Shown here piece after piece: positions 37,906 to 46,770 of a DNA stretch of 64,000 nt. Below the pieces are notes generated by a model. It did not search any database and was not told the DNA's origin. It saw only the letters and a program-made list of their open reading frames with translations. The stretch covers positions 1,116,001 to 1,180,000 of the forward strand of contig NZ_CP120367.1 in NCBI RefSeq assembly GCF_029892045.1, in the 5' to 3' direction. The stretch is from Sinorhizobium numidicum. GTDB taxonomy: Bacteria > Pseudomonadota > Alphaproteobacteria > Rhizobiales > Rhizobiaceae. The position numbers and the translations under genes are program-made. The first letter of the stretch is position 1. Each line of letters opens with the position of its first letter.

Positions 37906-38760
37906 TCAGATCAGACGGTACTGCTTCGCCTTGTTGCGAAGGAACGGCAGCCCGTTGCCCATCACTTCCTCTTCGTCCTTGGCGACCGGGCGCCAGACGG
38001 CCAGGCCGTAGGCGACCTCCGGCGGCATGTTGATGAAGCTTTCCATGGCAAGCCCACCCTTAAAGCCGATCGCCGCAAGGGTTGCGAAGATCTCGTCCCA
38101 ATCGCAGGTGCCGTAGCCCGGCGTGCCGCGGTCGCTCTCCGACAGATGGATGTATTTCAGATGCTCGCGGGCATCGAGAATGCCGTTGCCGACGCCCTTT
38201 TCCTCAATGTTCATGTGATAGGTGTCGAGATGCACGAAGATGTTGTCGGCGCCGACCCGTTCGATCATCTGCACGGCCTGCCGGCCGGTGTTGATCAGGT
38301 GGTTCTCATAGCGATTGACCGCCTCGACACCGAGCTCGATGCCACGCGTTTTCGCGTGCTTGGCCGCCGCCGTCAGCACCCGGGCGATATTGTCGTATTC
38401 CTCCTCGGTCGGGGGAACGCCGGTCCGCTCGCCGATACCGCCATAGATGACGCCGGAAAGGGCTTCGCCGCCGAGATCGGCCGTCTTGTCGATGGCAACC
38501 TTCAAGTGATCAATCGCCGCATCGGGACGCACGGATGCCCAGGCGCGCTCGGGCAGGCCGAGCGAGCAGAGGGCACGCAGGCCATGTTTCTCAAGCAGCG
38601 CGCGGGTGTGGTCTGTATCGACGGCCGGCGGGTTCAGCATCGGGATTTCGATGAAATCCACCTTGTACTTGACCGCGGCGGCAACCGCCCGCTCCGCCCC
38701 CGGACGGTCCCAATTCATTGTCCACATGCTCGTATGGACGCCAAAACCCTGCATGGTCAT
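37906..38760 (-). CDS. Ketose 3-epimerase-like TIM-barrel protein (D-tagatose 3-epimerase family)
   Basis: A 284-residue TIM barrel. Family motifs: FGVHTSMWTMNWD at the N-terminus, GVEAVNRYENHLINT near residue 150 (metal Glu), VHLDTYHMNIEE (metal Asp and His), YIHLSESDRGTPGYG, and LAMESFI (last Glu). These match D-tagatose/D-psicose 3-epimerases, which invert C3 of ketoses. It sits between the permeases and the FGGY kinase, so it probably converts the imported sugar before phosphorylation. Its ATG overlaps the permease stop (ATGA). Confidence 0.87.
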   Translation of the reverse strand: MTMQGFGVHTSMWTMNWDRPGAERAVAAAVKYKVDFIEIPMLNPPAVDTDHTRALLEKHGLRALCSLGLPERAWASVRPDAAIDHLKVAIDKTADLGGEALSGVIYGGIGERTGVPPTEEEYDNIARVLTAAAKHAKTRGIELGVEAVNRYENHLINTGRQAVQMIERVGADNIFVHLDTYHMNIEEKGVGNGILDAREHLKYIHLSESDRGTPGYGTCDWDEIFATLAAIGFKGGLAMESFINMPPEVAYGLAVWRPVAKDEEEVMGNGLPFLRNKAKQYRLI

Positions 38761-39755
38761 GATCCTCTTCTGACAATGGAAATCTTGATCTTGGAAGCGA
38801 CCCAACGGAGGATCATCACGGTGACGAGCAGGATACCCCAGACGGCGGTCGCGAGATGCTGGTTGGCTCCGATGAGATTGAGCCCGGACGAAAGAAGCTG
38901 CAGCACCACCAGTGCTACGAAGACCGGGATGACCCGGCCAAAGCCGCCGAACGGGTTGACGCCGCCGAGGAAGCAGGCAAGTACGGTGATCAGCAGGTAG
39001 GATTCGCCATGGCCGATGCGCACGGAATTGAACCGCGCCAGCATGATGATGCCGGCAATGGCGCACATGATGCCTGAGAGCGTATAGACAAGCACGATTG
39101 CCTTGCGTGTGTTGATACCGGAATAGCGGGTCGCTTCGAGATTGGAGCCGATCATATAGGTGTTGAAGCCGAGCTTGGTTCGGCCGAGGAGCACGTGCCA
39201 GGCCAGCACACAGACGATGAAGACGATCAGCGGCACGGGAATGCCGGCGATCGAGCCGTGGCCGATCGGCCCCACGAAGGCGGGGAAACCGGAAATATCG
39301 CCGCCGCGCGTCAGGAATTCGCCGAGCCCGCGCAGGAATATCATCATCGAAAGCGAGACGAGGATCGGATGGGCGCGGGTATAGGCGATCACCAGTCCCA
39401 TTACGACGCCACTTGCGGCCCCGACCAGCAACGCCAGAAGGCAGCCGACGACGAAGATGCCGATGCCGGCATCAACGCCGCCATTCGCCTTCAGGACCCA
39501 GGCCACCGTCAAGCCGGCGATATTGGCCGTGAAGGTGATGGCGAGATTGAGCCCGCCGGTGAGGATCGGCAGCAGCATGGCGAGCGTCAGCAGCCCGAGT
39601 TCCGGGAGCTGGAAGGCGACGGAACCGAAGGTCGCAGCGCTCAGGAACTGCGGCGATGCAATGCCGAAGACGAGGACGACGGCAGCGAAGGCGAGACTGG
39701 GCCCGGCCATTTCCGGTCCGAAAGCGGCTCTGACGCGGTCGACGAGAGCTGTCAT
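38757..39755 (-). CDS. Sugar ABC transporter permease (RbsC-type, second)
   Basis: A 332-residue permease with many hydrophobic helices (LSLAFAAVVLVFGIASPQFL), GGLNLAITFTANIAGLTVAW and the C-terminal FGGVNPFGGFGRVIPVFVAL, typical of CUT2 family permeases for pentoses and deoxy-sugars. It pairs with the permease at 39752, which it overlaps by four bases. Confidence 0.9.
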   Translation of the reverse strand: MTALVDRVRAAFGPEMAGPSLAFAAVVLVFGIASPQFLSAATFGSVAFQLPELGLLTLAMLLPILTGGLNLAITFTANIAGLTVAWVLKANGGVDAGIGIFVVGCLLALLVGAASGVVMGLVIAYTRAHPILVSLSMMIFLRGLGEFLTRGGDISGFPAFVGPIGHGSIAGIPVPLIVFIVCVLAWHVLLGRTKLGFNTYMIGSNLEATRYSGINTRKAIVLVYTLSGIMCAIAGIIMLARFNSVRIGHGESYLLITVLACFLGGVNPFGGFGRVIPVFVALVVLQLLSSGLNLIGANQHLATAVWGILLVTVMILRWVASKIKISIVRRGS

Positions 39756-40753
39756 CGTCCCGCTCCCTTCGGACCGACAAAGGGCAGCAGGCGCTCTATG
39801 CGGGTATTGGAAAGCGTGATGGCGACCAGGATGATGGCACCGATGATCATCTTGAAAGCGAAGGGCGAGACGCCCATCAGGTTCAAGCCGTTCTGGGTGA
39901 TCGAGATCAGCAGCACGCCAAGAACGCAGCCGAGGACCGACCCCTTGCCGCCGCCGAGGCGCGCGCCCCCCAAGACGACGGCGGCGAGCACGTCCAGTTC
40001 GCGGCCATAGAGCGCGTTCGGCACCACCTCCTGGGCGTAATGCGCCTGGATGAGCCCGGCGATGCCGGCCATCAAGCCGAGCCAGCCGAAGGCGATGAAT
40101 TGCATGGCGCCGATGTTGATGCCGAACCGACGTGCGCCTTCCGGATTGTCGCCGAAGGCATAGAGCTGCCGCCCGGTCGTTGTGCGGGTGATCAGAGTCC
40201 AGGTCGCAATAACGCAGAGAATCATCACGAGAACCGGCAATGTGATTTCGATCCAGCTTCCGTTTGCCATTTCATGTTCGAAGAGCACGACGCGGTCGGT
40301 CAGCCAGTCCGGCAGATCGTAGATCGACACACCCCTGGTGAAGAACATCAGCAGGCCGAAGTAGATATTGAAGGTGGAGATCGTCGCGACGATCGAGATG
40401 ATGCGAAACCGATGAATCAGGAAGGCGTTGATGCAGCCGAGGAGGACGCCGAGCGAGCCGGCAATCAGCAGCCCGGAGACCCAGCCCCCGCCGCCGATCC
40501 AGCCGAGCGCAATCGCCGTTCCGTACTGGACGACGGAAGCGGCGACGGCAAAGGAGATGTCGATGCCGCCTGCGATCAGCACCACTAGCAGGCCGACGGC
40601 GAAGATGATGTTGACCGCACTGATATTCAGGAGATCGAAGGCGTTGCCGAGCGAGAAAAAATTCGCCGTAGTGAGAGACAGCACGATGCTGATGAGGGCG
40701 ATGACCGCAAACAGTGAGACTTCGGTGGCGTGGGTGCGGATGAAGCTACGCAT
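39752..40753 (-). CDS. Sugar ABC transporter permease (RbsC-type, first)
   Basis: A 333-residue CUT2 permease: NLLNISAVNIIFAVGLLVVLIAGGIDISFA-like segment near residue 45 (visible as AVGLLVVLIAGGIDIS), GYGVRRF-like loop as EGARRFGIN, and AAVVLGGARLGGGKGSVLG. It starts at ATG 40753, overlapping the ATPase stop by eight bases. Confidence 0.9.
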   Translation of the reverse strand: MRSFIRTHATEVSLFAVIALISIVLSLTTANFFSLGNAFDLLNISAVNIIFAVGLLVVLIAGGIDISFAVAASVVQYGTAIALGWIGGGGWVSGLLIAGSLGVLLGCINAFLIHRFRIISIVATISTFNIYFGLLMFFTRGVSIYDLPDWLTDRVVLFEHEMANGSWIEITLPVLVMILCVIATWTLITRTTTGRQLYAFGDNPEGARRFGINIGAMQFIAFGWLGLMAGIAGLIQAHYAQEVVPNALYGRELDVLAAVVLGGARLGGGKGSVLGCVLGVLLISITQNGLNLMGVSPFAFKMIIGAIILVAITLSNTRIERLLPFVGPKGAGR

Positions 40754-42260
40754 AGACGGCCGCCTCGATGTCTTGCAGGCTTACCCGCCGCGGATCGTAG
40801 CTGCCGACGATGCGACCCTGCTTCATATGCAGAACCCGGTCTGCGTTGAAATAGACCTCCGGCACCTCGTCGGAGATCAGGATGATCGCGAGCCCGCTCT
40901 CGGCGAGCCGCGCGACGATATCGAAGATGCCGGCGCGCGCCCCAACGTCGACGCCGACGGTGGGAGCGTCGAGAATGAGGAGCTTCGGATCGGTGGCGAG
41001 CCATTTCGCGATCGCGACCCGCTGCTGGTTACCGCCCGACAGGGTCAATAGCGCATCCGACTGCCGGCCGATCTTGATGCCGAGATCGGCGATCCAACGG
41101 GAAACGAGGCCGCGCTTGCGATCATCGGAAATGAGCCCACTGGAGAGAATCTTCCGGAGTGAGGCGATGACGAGGTTATCCGCAATCGACTGCGGCTGAA
41201 TGAGCCCGAGCGACAGCCGGTCCTCCGAGAGGTAGGCGACGCCGGCCTTGATTGCGTCCCGATTCGAGGCGAACCGCACCGTCCGCCCCTCTAGCCGAAT
41301 TGTGCCCGAAGCGGGCTTCAGCATGCCGAAGAGGGAAAGCGCAAGTTCGGTGCGACCCGCCCCGAGGAGCCCGGTAATGCCAAGTGTTTCGCCACGCCTG
41401 ACGGCAAGCGAAATATCCTCGAACTGGCCCGGACGTGTCAGTCCTTGAACCTCGAGCACCGTCGGCTGGTCGTCCTTCGAGCGCGCGCGGACATGCTGGT
41501 CGAAAGTCTTGCCCGTCATCAGTTCGGTGATGCGCGATTGCGTCATGCCGGCGGCCGGATAAACCCCGACCAGCGCGCCGTCGCGCAGAACCGTAATGCG
41601 GCTTGAGATCTCCAGAACCTCAGCCAGGCGGTGACTGACGAAGACGACCGCGACGCCGGAGGCGGAAAGATTGCGGACGATATCGAGCAGATGGTCGGTT
41701 TCCGATTGGGTGAGCGATGCGGTCGGCTCATCCATGAAGACGAGCTTCGCCTCGCCGACCAGTGCCCGCGCGATCGCCACGATCTGCCGCTGGGCAATGG
41801 CGTATTCCTTAAGCGGCAGGTCGACATCTAGGCTGACGCCCAGGCGCTGCAGCGCCTCGATCGCGATCTGGCGCATGCGGCCGTAGTCGACGAGACGCGG
41901 ACCTCGGCCGAGAACCGTCTGGAAGGCGATGTTTTCAGCAACGCTCATTTCCGGGAAAAGCGCGAGATCCTGCCAGATGACCTGGATGCCTCGGTCCTGA
42001 GCGGTGACCGGCGACATATGCGAATAGATCTCGCCATCATATTCGATGACGGCGCCGTCCGCGGGGCGATAGACGCCGGTGATCACCTTGATCAGCGTGC
42101 TCTTGCCGCTGCCATTTTCACCGGCGAGACAATGCACCTCGCCGGGGCGCACATCGAAACTCACATTCTTCAGCGCCTTGACGCCGCCGAAGGTCATATT
42201 GATATCGCGCAAGGACAGTAGCGGCTTTTCGCCGGCCGTCGCGCTCGTTACCTGATGCAT
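40746..42260 (-). CDS. Sugar ABC transporter ATP-binding protein with two ABC domains
   Basis: A 504-residue RbsA/XylG-type ATPase. The first domain has Walker A GENGSGKST and Walker B LVFMDEPTASL; the second has a degenerate Walker A (LLGAGRTE) and signature LSGGNQQRVAIAKWL with ILDAPTVGVDVGAR (DAP rather than DEP). The degenerate second site is normal for CUT2 importers. ATG 42260 is used and matches the family start. Confidence 0.92.
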   Translation of the reverse strand: MHQVTSATAGEKPLLSLRDINMTFGGVKALKNVSFDVRPGEVHCLAGENGSGKSTLIKVITGVYRPADGAVIEYDGEIYSHMSPVTAQDRGIQVIWQDLALFPEMSVAENIAFQTVLGRGPRLVDYGRMRQIAIEALQRLGVSLDVDLPLKEYAIAQRQIVAIARALVGEAKLVFMDEPTASLTQSETDHLLDIVRNLSASGVAVVFVSHRLAEVLEISSRITVLRDGALVGVYPAAGMTQSRITELMTGKTFDQHVRARSKDDQPTVLEVQGLTRPGQFEDISLAVRRGETLGITGLLGAGRTELALSLFGMLKPASGTIRLEGRTVRFASNRDAIKAGVAYLSEDRLSLGLIQPQSIADNLVIASLRKILSSGLISDDRKRGLVSRWIADLGIKIGRQSDALLTLSGGNQQRVAIAKWLATDPKLLILDAPTVGVDVGARAGIFDIVARLAESGLAIILISDEVPEVYFNADRVLHMKQGRIVGSYDPRRVSLQDIEAAVYA

Positions 42261-42397
42261 GAACCCTGCGCCTGTCGAACTTCGTTTCTTAAGACTTACC
42301 AGGCCGGCCGGAGCCGGCCCAGCAGCCGGGAGAATCCTTCGATGGGAGCGGGAGGGAAACACGTGTTGGTTTCCCTCTGCGTCCTGATCACCCGACC

Positions 42398-43390
42398 TCA
42401 GAGGCCCATGGCCGCGAGATCGGCGACCGTATCCTTGTTGATCGGCACGAGTTGGTCGACGATAATATTGCGGTTTTCGAAATCAGGATGGATTACGCCG
42501 AGACCTTCGATCTCCTCGCCGTCCTTGATTTCCTCGCCCTTCATGAGCTTGTCGGCAAGCGTCACGAATACTTCGCCCGCCTGTTTCGGATTCCACATGA
42601 AACCGCCGGAAATCGCGTCGGATTTCACGAGCTTCTGGCCCTGTCCGGGCGAGAAGGGGCCGAGGACAAAGATTTCACCCACCTTACGGCGTTCTTCGAT
42701 GGCGCGGCCGGCGCCGATCGGACCCTGGCTGCCGAAAGCCAGGAAACCTTTGAGGTTCGGATGGGCTGAAATCAGGTCGAGGGCGGTCGAGCGGCTCTCG
42801 TCGACGTCTTCGGCAACGCCGTAGCGATCGCCGACGAGCGTCATCTCGGGATAGTTTTTCTTGATATAGGCAATCGCGGCATCGGCCCAGGCATTGTGCA
42901 GCGGCACGGTCAGCGATCCCACAAAGACGGCATATTCACCCTTGCCGCCCATTTTCTCCGCCAGCAGCTTCCCATGCGCTTCGCCGAAGCCCGTGGAAGA
43001 GGCCAATTCGAAATCCCAATCGGCGCCCTTCTGCCCAGGAGATTCATGCGTGATGACGATGATGCCCCTCTCCTTGGCCTTCGTCAGAACCGGCTCCAGC
43101 ACCTTGGCATCGTTCGGCACCACGCCAATGACCTTCACGCCCTGAGCAATCAGGTCCTCGATAGCGCGGACCTGCAATGCCGGATCGGCACTCGTCGGCC
43201 CGACCATGAAGGCATCAACGCCGAGCTCTTGACCGCGCTCTTTGATGCCGGCTTCCATGGCATTGAACCATGGAATGCCACCGATCTTCACGACGATACC
43301 GACCTTGGCGGCCTCCTGGGCCGCAACGGAAAAGGCACCAGCAAGCGAAAGCGACGTCGCCAGGGCGGCGACGAGAAGTTTTCTGAACAT
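42398..43390 (-). CDS. Sugar-binding periplasmic protein (LsrB/RhaS-like)
   Basis: A 330-residue family-2 binding protein: signal peptide MFRKLLVAALATSLSLAGAFSVAAQ, then VGIVVKIGGIPWFNAMEAGIKE, GPTSADPALQVRAIEDLIAQGVKVIGVVP and VFVGSLTVPLHNAWADAA. It is in the group of LsrB and RhaS. The Asp-Gln pair and Pro-x-Ala that LsrB uses to hold AI-2 (from memory) are replaced here (LTVPLHNAW, LAFGSQGP), so AI-2 is not expected; a pentose or deoxyhexose is likelier. GAGGAG precedes the ATG. It heads the operon. Confidence 0.88.
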   Translation of the reverse strand: MFRKLLVAALATSLSLAGAFSVAAQEAAKVGIVVKIGGIPWFNAMEAGIKERGQELGVDAFMVGPTSADPALQVRAIEDLIAQGVKVIGVVPNDAKVLEPVLTKAKERGIIVITHESPGQKGADWDFELASSTGFGEAHGKLLAEKMGGKGEYAVFVGSLTVPLHNAWADAAIAYIKKNYPEMTLVGDRYGVAEDVDESRSTALDLISAHPNLKGFLAFGSQGPIGAGRAIEERRKVGEIFVLGPFSPGQGQKLVKSDAISGGFMWNPKQAGEVFVTLADKLMKGEEIKDGEEIEGLGVIHPDFENRNIIVDQLVPINKDTVADLAAMGL

Positions 43391-43519
43391 GTTGCTCCTC
43401 CACAGGTTCCCGAAGGGAACTCTCCCGGGCGCTTGAGCGCCCGCCTCCGGTTCAATCCCGACCAACGGAAGACGAAATTCCGTCTCCCGAACTGCCGCCT
43501 CCTCAGACGACCCAAAGAC

Positions 43520-43561
43520 TTGCACAATCGGTGTTTCTTTGTTGCACAATCGATGGTGCAA
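43520..43561. promoter_or_regulatory. Candidate LacI-type operator with direct repeat
   Basis: The divergent region holds two copies of TTGCACAATCG (43520-43530 and 43542-43552). The second forms a palindrome TTGCAC-aatcgatg-GTGCAA (43542-43561). It lies between the binding protein and the LacI gene and is the obvious site for that regulator. Confidence 0.6.
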
Positions 43562-43628
43562 CGACTATCCTGCAGACTTAATCTTTCGTCAAGCGGAAAT
43601 CGGCTCTAAGACATTCGGGGAGGCTGGC

Positions 43629-44684
43629 ATGGCGAACGGCAGCAAAAAAAAGGCGACGATCTATGATCTTTCAGTGCTTTCGGGGAGTTCGCCGTCGACG
43701 GTGAGCGCGGTGCTGAACGGCACCTGGCGCAAGCGGCGTATCAAGGAGAGCACCGCGGAACTCATTCGCAACCTCGCCGAAACCAACCAGTATACGGCCA
43801 ATCGCCAGGCACAGGGGTTGCGCAGTTCCCGTTCCGGGCTCGTCGGTCTCTTGCTGCCCGTGCATGACAACCGCTATTTTTCCTCGCTCGCCCAGACTTT
43901 CGAGGCGCATGTGCGAAGCAAGGGCCAATGCCCGATCGTCGTCAGCGCTAGCCGCGACCCGCAAGAAGAGCGCAAGACGGCCGAAACACTGATCTCCTAT
44001 TCCATCGACGAGTTGTTCGTCTGCGGCGCCACCGACCCGGACGGCGTCCACGAGGTCTGCGACGCCGCAGGGTTGAAGCATATCAACATCGACCTGCCCG
44101 GCACAAAGGTCCCATCCGTCATCAGCGACAATTTCGAGGGCGGGCGGCTTTTAACCGAAGCCATCATCCGCCATTTCCCCGCCGACAGGCCGCTCGGGCC
44201 AGATGACCTTTACCTGTTCGGCGGCCGGGACGATCACGCCAGCCGCGAGCGCATCCGGGGCTTTCGCGCCGTGAAAAAGGAACTGCTCGGCGGAGATCCG
44301 GACGAATGCATTCAGCCGACCGGCTACGCACCGGACAACGCGCGAAAAGCCTTCGAAGCCTTCTATTCACGGCACGGCAGGCTGCCGCGCGGGCTCTTTG
44401 TCAATTCTTCGATCAACTTCGAGGGATTGCTGCGCTTTATGGCGGGGCATCCTCATGAGAACTTCGCCGACCTCGTCGTCGGCTGTTACGACTACGACCC
44501 CTTCGCTTCCTTTCTGCCCTTCCCGGTCATCATGATCCGCCAGGACGTCGAGGGCATGATCACCAAAGCCTTCGAGATCATCGAAGAAGCGCGGCCGTCG
44601 CCGCAGATCCATCTCATCCAACCGGAACTCGTCCCGCCGAGGACCGCGCTGACCGGTCCGCTCGACGCACTGAAGGATATCTAG
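43629..44684 (+). CDS. LacI-family transcriptional regulator
   Basis: A 351-residue regulator: N-terminal HTH TIYDLSVLSGSSPSTVSAVLNG with the LacI hinge following (IKESTAELIRNLAETNQYTANRQAQGLRSSRSGLVGLLLPVHDN), then a sugar-binding periplasmic-like domain ending VPPRTALTGPLDAL. ATG 43629 follows GGGGAGG. Divergent from the ketose operon, which it probably represses. Its TAG stop (44682-44684) is exactly where the IS630 element inserted; the stop is kept. Confidence 0.92.
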   Translation: MANGSKKKATIYDLSVLSGSSPSTVSAVLNGTWRKRRIKESTAELIRNLAETNQYTANRQAQGLRSSRSGLVGLLLPVHDNRYFSSLAQTFEAHVRSKGQCPIVVSASRDPQEERKTAETLISYSIDELFVCGATDPDGVHEVCDAAGLKHINIDLPGTKVPSVISDNFEGGRLLTEAIIRHFPADRPLGPDDLYLFGGRDDHASRERIRGFRAVKKELLGGDPDECIQPTGYAPDNARKAFEAFYSRHGRLPRGLFVNSSINFEGLLRFMAGHPHENFADLVVGCYDYDPFASFLPFPVIMIRQDVEGMITKAFEIIEEARPSPQIHLIQPELVPPRTALTGPLDALKDI

Positions 44685-44690
44685 AGCGTT

Positions 44691-45380
44691 TCATGTTTTG
44701 ACGGAAGCGTAGCCTGCGTTGGCCAGATAGTTTGAGCATTCGTGTGGTTCGATTGTCTGGACGAGCGCTCCGATGTGTCGCCAGGCGTCTTCGACGGTTC
44801 GCTTCTGGGCCTGCCGCATCCAGTGCTTGATCTTGGAGAAAGCCTGCTCGATCGGATTGAGATCCGGCGAATAGGGCGGCAGGAACCAGAGCCGTGCACC
44901 GGCCGCCTTTATGATCTGCCGGATAGCTGCCGATTTGTGGCTGCCGAGATTGTCGATGATGACGATATCGCCGGGTTTGAGCGCGGGCACGAGCTGTTGC
45001 TCGACATAGGCGCGGAAACACTGGCCGTTGATCGGTCCGTCGAAGACACAGGGAGCAGTCAGCCGATCGCTGCGCAAGGCACCGAGGAAGGTCAGCGTCC
45101 GCCAGTGGCCGTGCGGAGCAAAGGCACGCAGGCGCTTGCCCTTTGGTCCCCAGCCTCGAAGCGGTGTCATGTTGGTCTTGATCCAGGTCTCGTCGATAAA
45201 GACCAGCCGCTCAGGATCGAGATTGCGCTGAAAGGTCTTCCATCGCTCCCGCCTGCGAGCGATGTCGGCGCGGGCTTGCTCAAGGGCGAACAGGGTTTTT
45301 TTTGAAGCGCAGTCCCTCGCGCCGGATGAATTCCCAGATCGTATTGTGGGAGACCGTGACGCCGCGTCTTGCCAGTTCAT
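44691..45380 (-). CDS. IS630 transposase, catalytic part (second frame)
   Basis: DDE domain of the IS630 transposase: LVFIDETWIKTNMT (first Asp), VIIDNLGSHKS (second Asp), and LPPYSPDLNPIEQAFSKIKHW (catalytic Glu). It lies in the +1 frame relative to the DNA-binding part and joins it at a run of eight A (coding strand) near 45296-45303. The first residues are out-of-frame padding. Activity needs frameshifting, or the element is broken. Confidence 0.85.
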   Translation of the reverse strand: MNWQDAASRSPTIRSGNSSGARDCASKKTLFALEQARADIARRRERWKTFQRNLDPERLVFIDETWIKTNMTPLRGWGPKGKRLRAFAPHGHWRTLTFLGALRSDRLTAPCVFDGPINGQCFRAYVEQQLVPALKPGDIVIIDNLGSHKSAAIRQIIKAAGARLWFLPPYSPDLNPIEQAFSKIKHWMRQAQKRTVEDAWRHIGALVQTIEPHECSNYLANAGYASVKT

Positions 45381-45639
45381 CCTTCAAGCCATGCAGCGTC
45401 AGATGCGGGTTCTGATTGAGCCGCTCGGCAATGAAAGCGCGATGCGGTTCCAGAATACGCTTGCGATGCCCGCCCATCTTGCCCGGTGCGCCAGAACCGG
45501 TCGCACGATAGCGCTGCGACCATTTCACCACGGACGAGACGGCAACTCCGAAGCGCGCCGCCACCACACGGCTGGTCTCGCCGCTCAAAACCGCTGCCAA
45601 AACGCGGTCGCGAAGGTCGTTCGATAAGGGTCGCGTCAT
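45280..45639 (-). CDS. IS630 transposase, DNA-binding part (first frame)
   Basis: 119 residues with two HTH regions: LSNDLRDRVLAAVLSGETSRVVAARFGVAVSSVVKWSQRY and LHGLKDELARRGVTVSHNTIWEFIRREGL. It ends just after the A-run, and the catalytic domain continues in the next frame. Together the two frames form one full-length IS630 transposase. Confidence 0.85.
   Translation of the reverse strand: MTRPLSNDLRDRVLAAVLSGETSRVVAARFGVAVSSVVKWSQRYRATGSGAPGKMGGHRKRILEPHRAFIAERLNQNPHLTLHGLKDELARRGVTVSHNTIWEFIRREGLRFKKNPVRP
45296..45303 (-). promoter_or_regulatory. A8 frameshift site in IS630 transposase
   Basis: Eight T on the + strand (A8 in coding sense) at the overlap of the two transposase frames. 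The second frame is +1 relative to the first. Either programmed slippage on the A-run or a one-base mutation explains this. Confidence 0.6.
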
Positions 45640-45747
45640 CCAATGCTGGCCTCCTTCCAGCCAGCATCTTGATGATGTGGACGCCCCCGCACCGGCTGCG
45701 GCTATGATGCCGACCTGTCATCCGAAGCAGCAAGAGGAGCATTCACG

Positions 45748-46770
45748 ATGAAGATCACGATCATGGGATTGGACCTGGCCAAGAGCGTGTTTCAGGCGCA
45801 TGGCATCGACGAGACAGGCAACACCGTGCTCGTGAAGCGGTTGCATCGGAAGCAGATGCTGCCCTTCTTCTCAAAGCTACCATCATGCCTGATCGGGATG
45901 GAGGCGTGCGGAACAGCGCATCATTGGGCTCGCACGCTCGCGGCGATGGGGCACGAGGTCCGGCTCATCCCGCCGTCCTATGTGAAGGCCTATGTCAAGC
46001 GTGGCAAGAGCGACGCGCTGGATGCCGAAGCAATCTGCGAAGCCGTGCAGCGCCCGACGATGCGGTTCGTGCCTGTGAAGACGGTGGAGCAGCAGGGCAT
46101 TCTCATGACCCACCGCGCGCGAGCGCTGCTCGTTCGCCAGCGCACCATGGTCGCAAATGCGCTGCGGGCGCATTTGGCAGAATTCGGCCTTGTCGCCAAT
46201 CCCGGCATTGCCAATCTGGCCAAGCTGGCGCAGCAAGCGCTGTCCGATGAGGACGGCCTACCTTCTTATGCACGCACTTCGCTGGATATTCTGATCCGGC
46301 AGATCATGGTGTTTACCGATGAGATTGCGGTGCTGGATCAGCAACTTCACGCTTGGCATGTCGACAGCGAAGCCAGTCGTAGGCTCGCAGCGATCCCCGG
46401 CCTCGGCGTAGTCACGGCCACGGCTGTTGCTGCCACCGTCACCGATCCCGATCAATTCCGTTCAGGTCGGCAATTTGCCGCTTGGCTCGGCCTGACGCCG
46501 CAACAGCATTCGACAGGGGGCAAAACCCAGCTCGGTGGCATCTCCAAGCAAGGAGACCGATATTTGCGCCGATTGCTGGTTGTCGGTGCTACCGCCGTCA
46601 TCCGTCACACGAAGGACAAGGCAACACCCATGGCGAATTGGATCAGAAAGCTCTTGGAGAAAAAGCCGTTCAGGCTCGTCTCCGTCGCGCTCGCCAACAA
46701 GCTCGCGCGGATCGCATGGGTCGTACTGACCCGAAAGGAAGCTTATAGGGCTCATGAGCTGACGGCCTGA
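45748..46770 (+). CDS. IS110-family DEDD transposase
   Basis: A 340-residue recombinase: N-terminal RuvC-like DEDD domain with IMGLDLAKSVFQAHGID (first Asp), LIGMEACGTAHHWAR (Glu), and YVKRGKSDALDAEAICEAV (Asp-Asp), and a C-terminal Tnp20 domain with LAAIPGLGVVTATAVAATV and the GGISKQGDRYLRRLLVVGA segment holding the serine region. The frame is intact. It inserts the circular element at a target chosen by an RNA from its own non-coding end. Confidence 0.93.
   Translation: MKITIMGLDLAKSVFQAHGIDETGNTVLVKRLHRKQMLPFFSKLPSCLIGMEACGTAHHWARTLAAMGHEVRLIPPSYVKAYVKRGKSDALDAEAICEAVQRPTMRFVPVKTVEQQGILMTHRARALLVRQRTMVANALRAHLAEFGLVANPGIANLAKLAQQALSDEDGLPSYARTSLDILIRQIMVFTDEIAVLDQQLHAWHVDSEASRRLAAIPGLGVVTATAVAATVTDPDQFRSGRQFAAWLGLTPQQHSTGGKTQLGGISKQGDRYLRRLLVVGATAVIRHTKDKATPMANWIRKLLEKKPFRLVSVALANKLARIAWVVLTRKEAYRAHELTA

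Larger units (their letters stand above)
44682..45672 (-). mobile_element. IS630-family element (ISRm2011-2-like), left part
   Basis: The element starts with TA at 44682-44683 followed by GAGCGTTTCATGTTTTGA, and its other end (47020-47078) closes with GGAAACGCTC and TA. The two ends are inverted, and TA is the target duplicated by IS630/Tc1 elements. The transposase is in two frames. Removing the IS110 element inside gives about 1,050 bases, normal for this family. The name ISRm2011-2 is from memory. Confidence 0.85.

Noticed and set aside
40160..42260. Frameshift or pseudogene in the second ABC domain of the sugar ATPase
   Set aside because: The degenerate Walker A (LLGAGRTE) is normal for this transporter class, and the frame is intact.
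42398..43390. AI-2 (LsrB) receptor
   Set aside because: The family is right, but the residues remembered as contacting AI-2 are replaced, and the neighbouring genes include no LsrK/LsrF-type pair.
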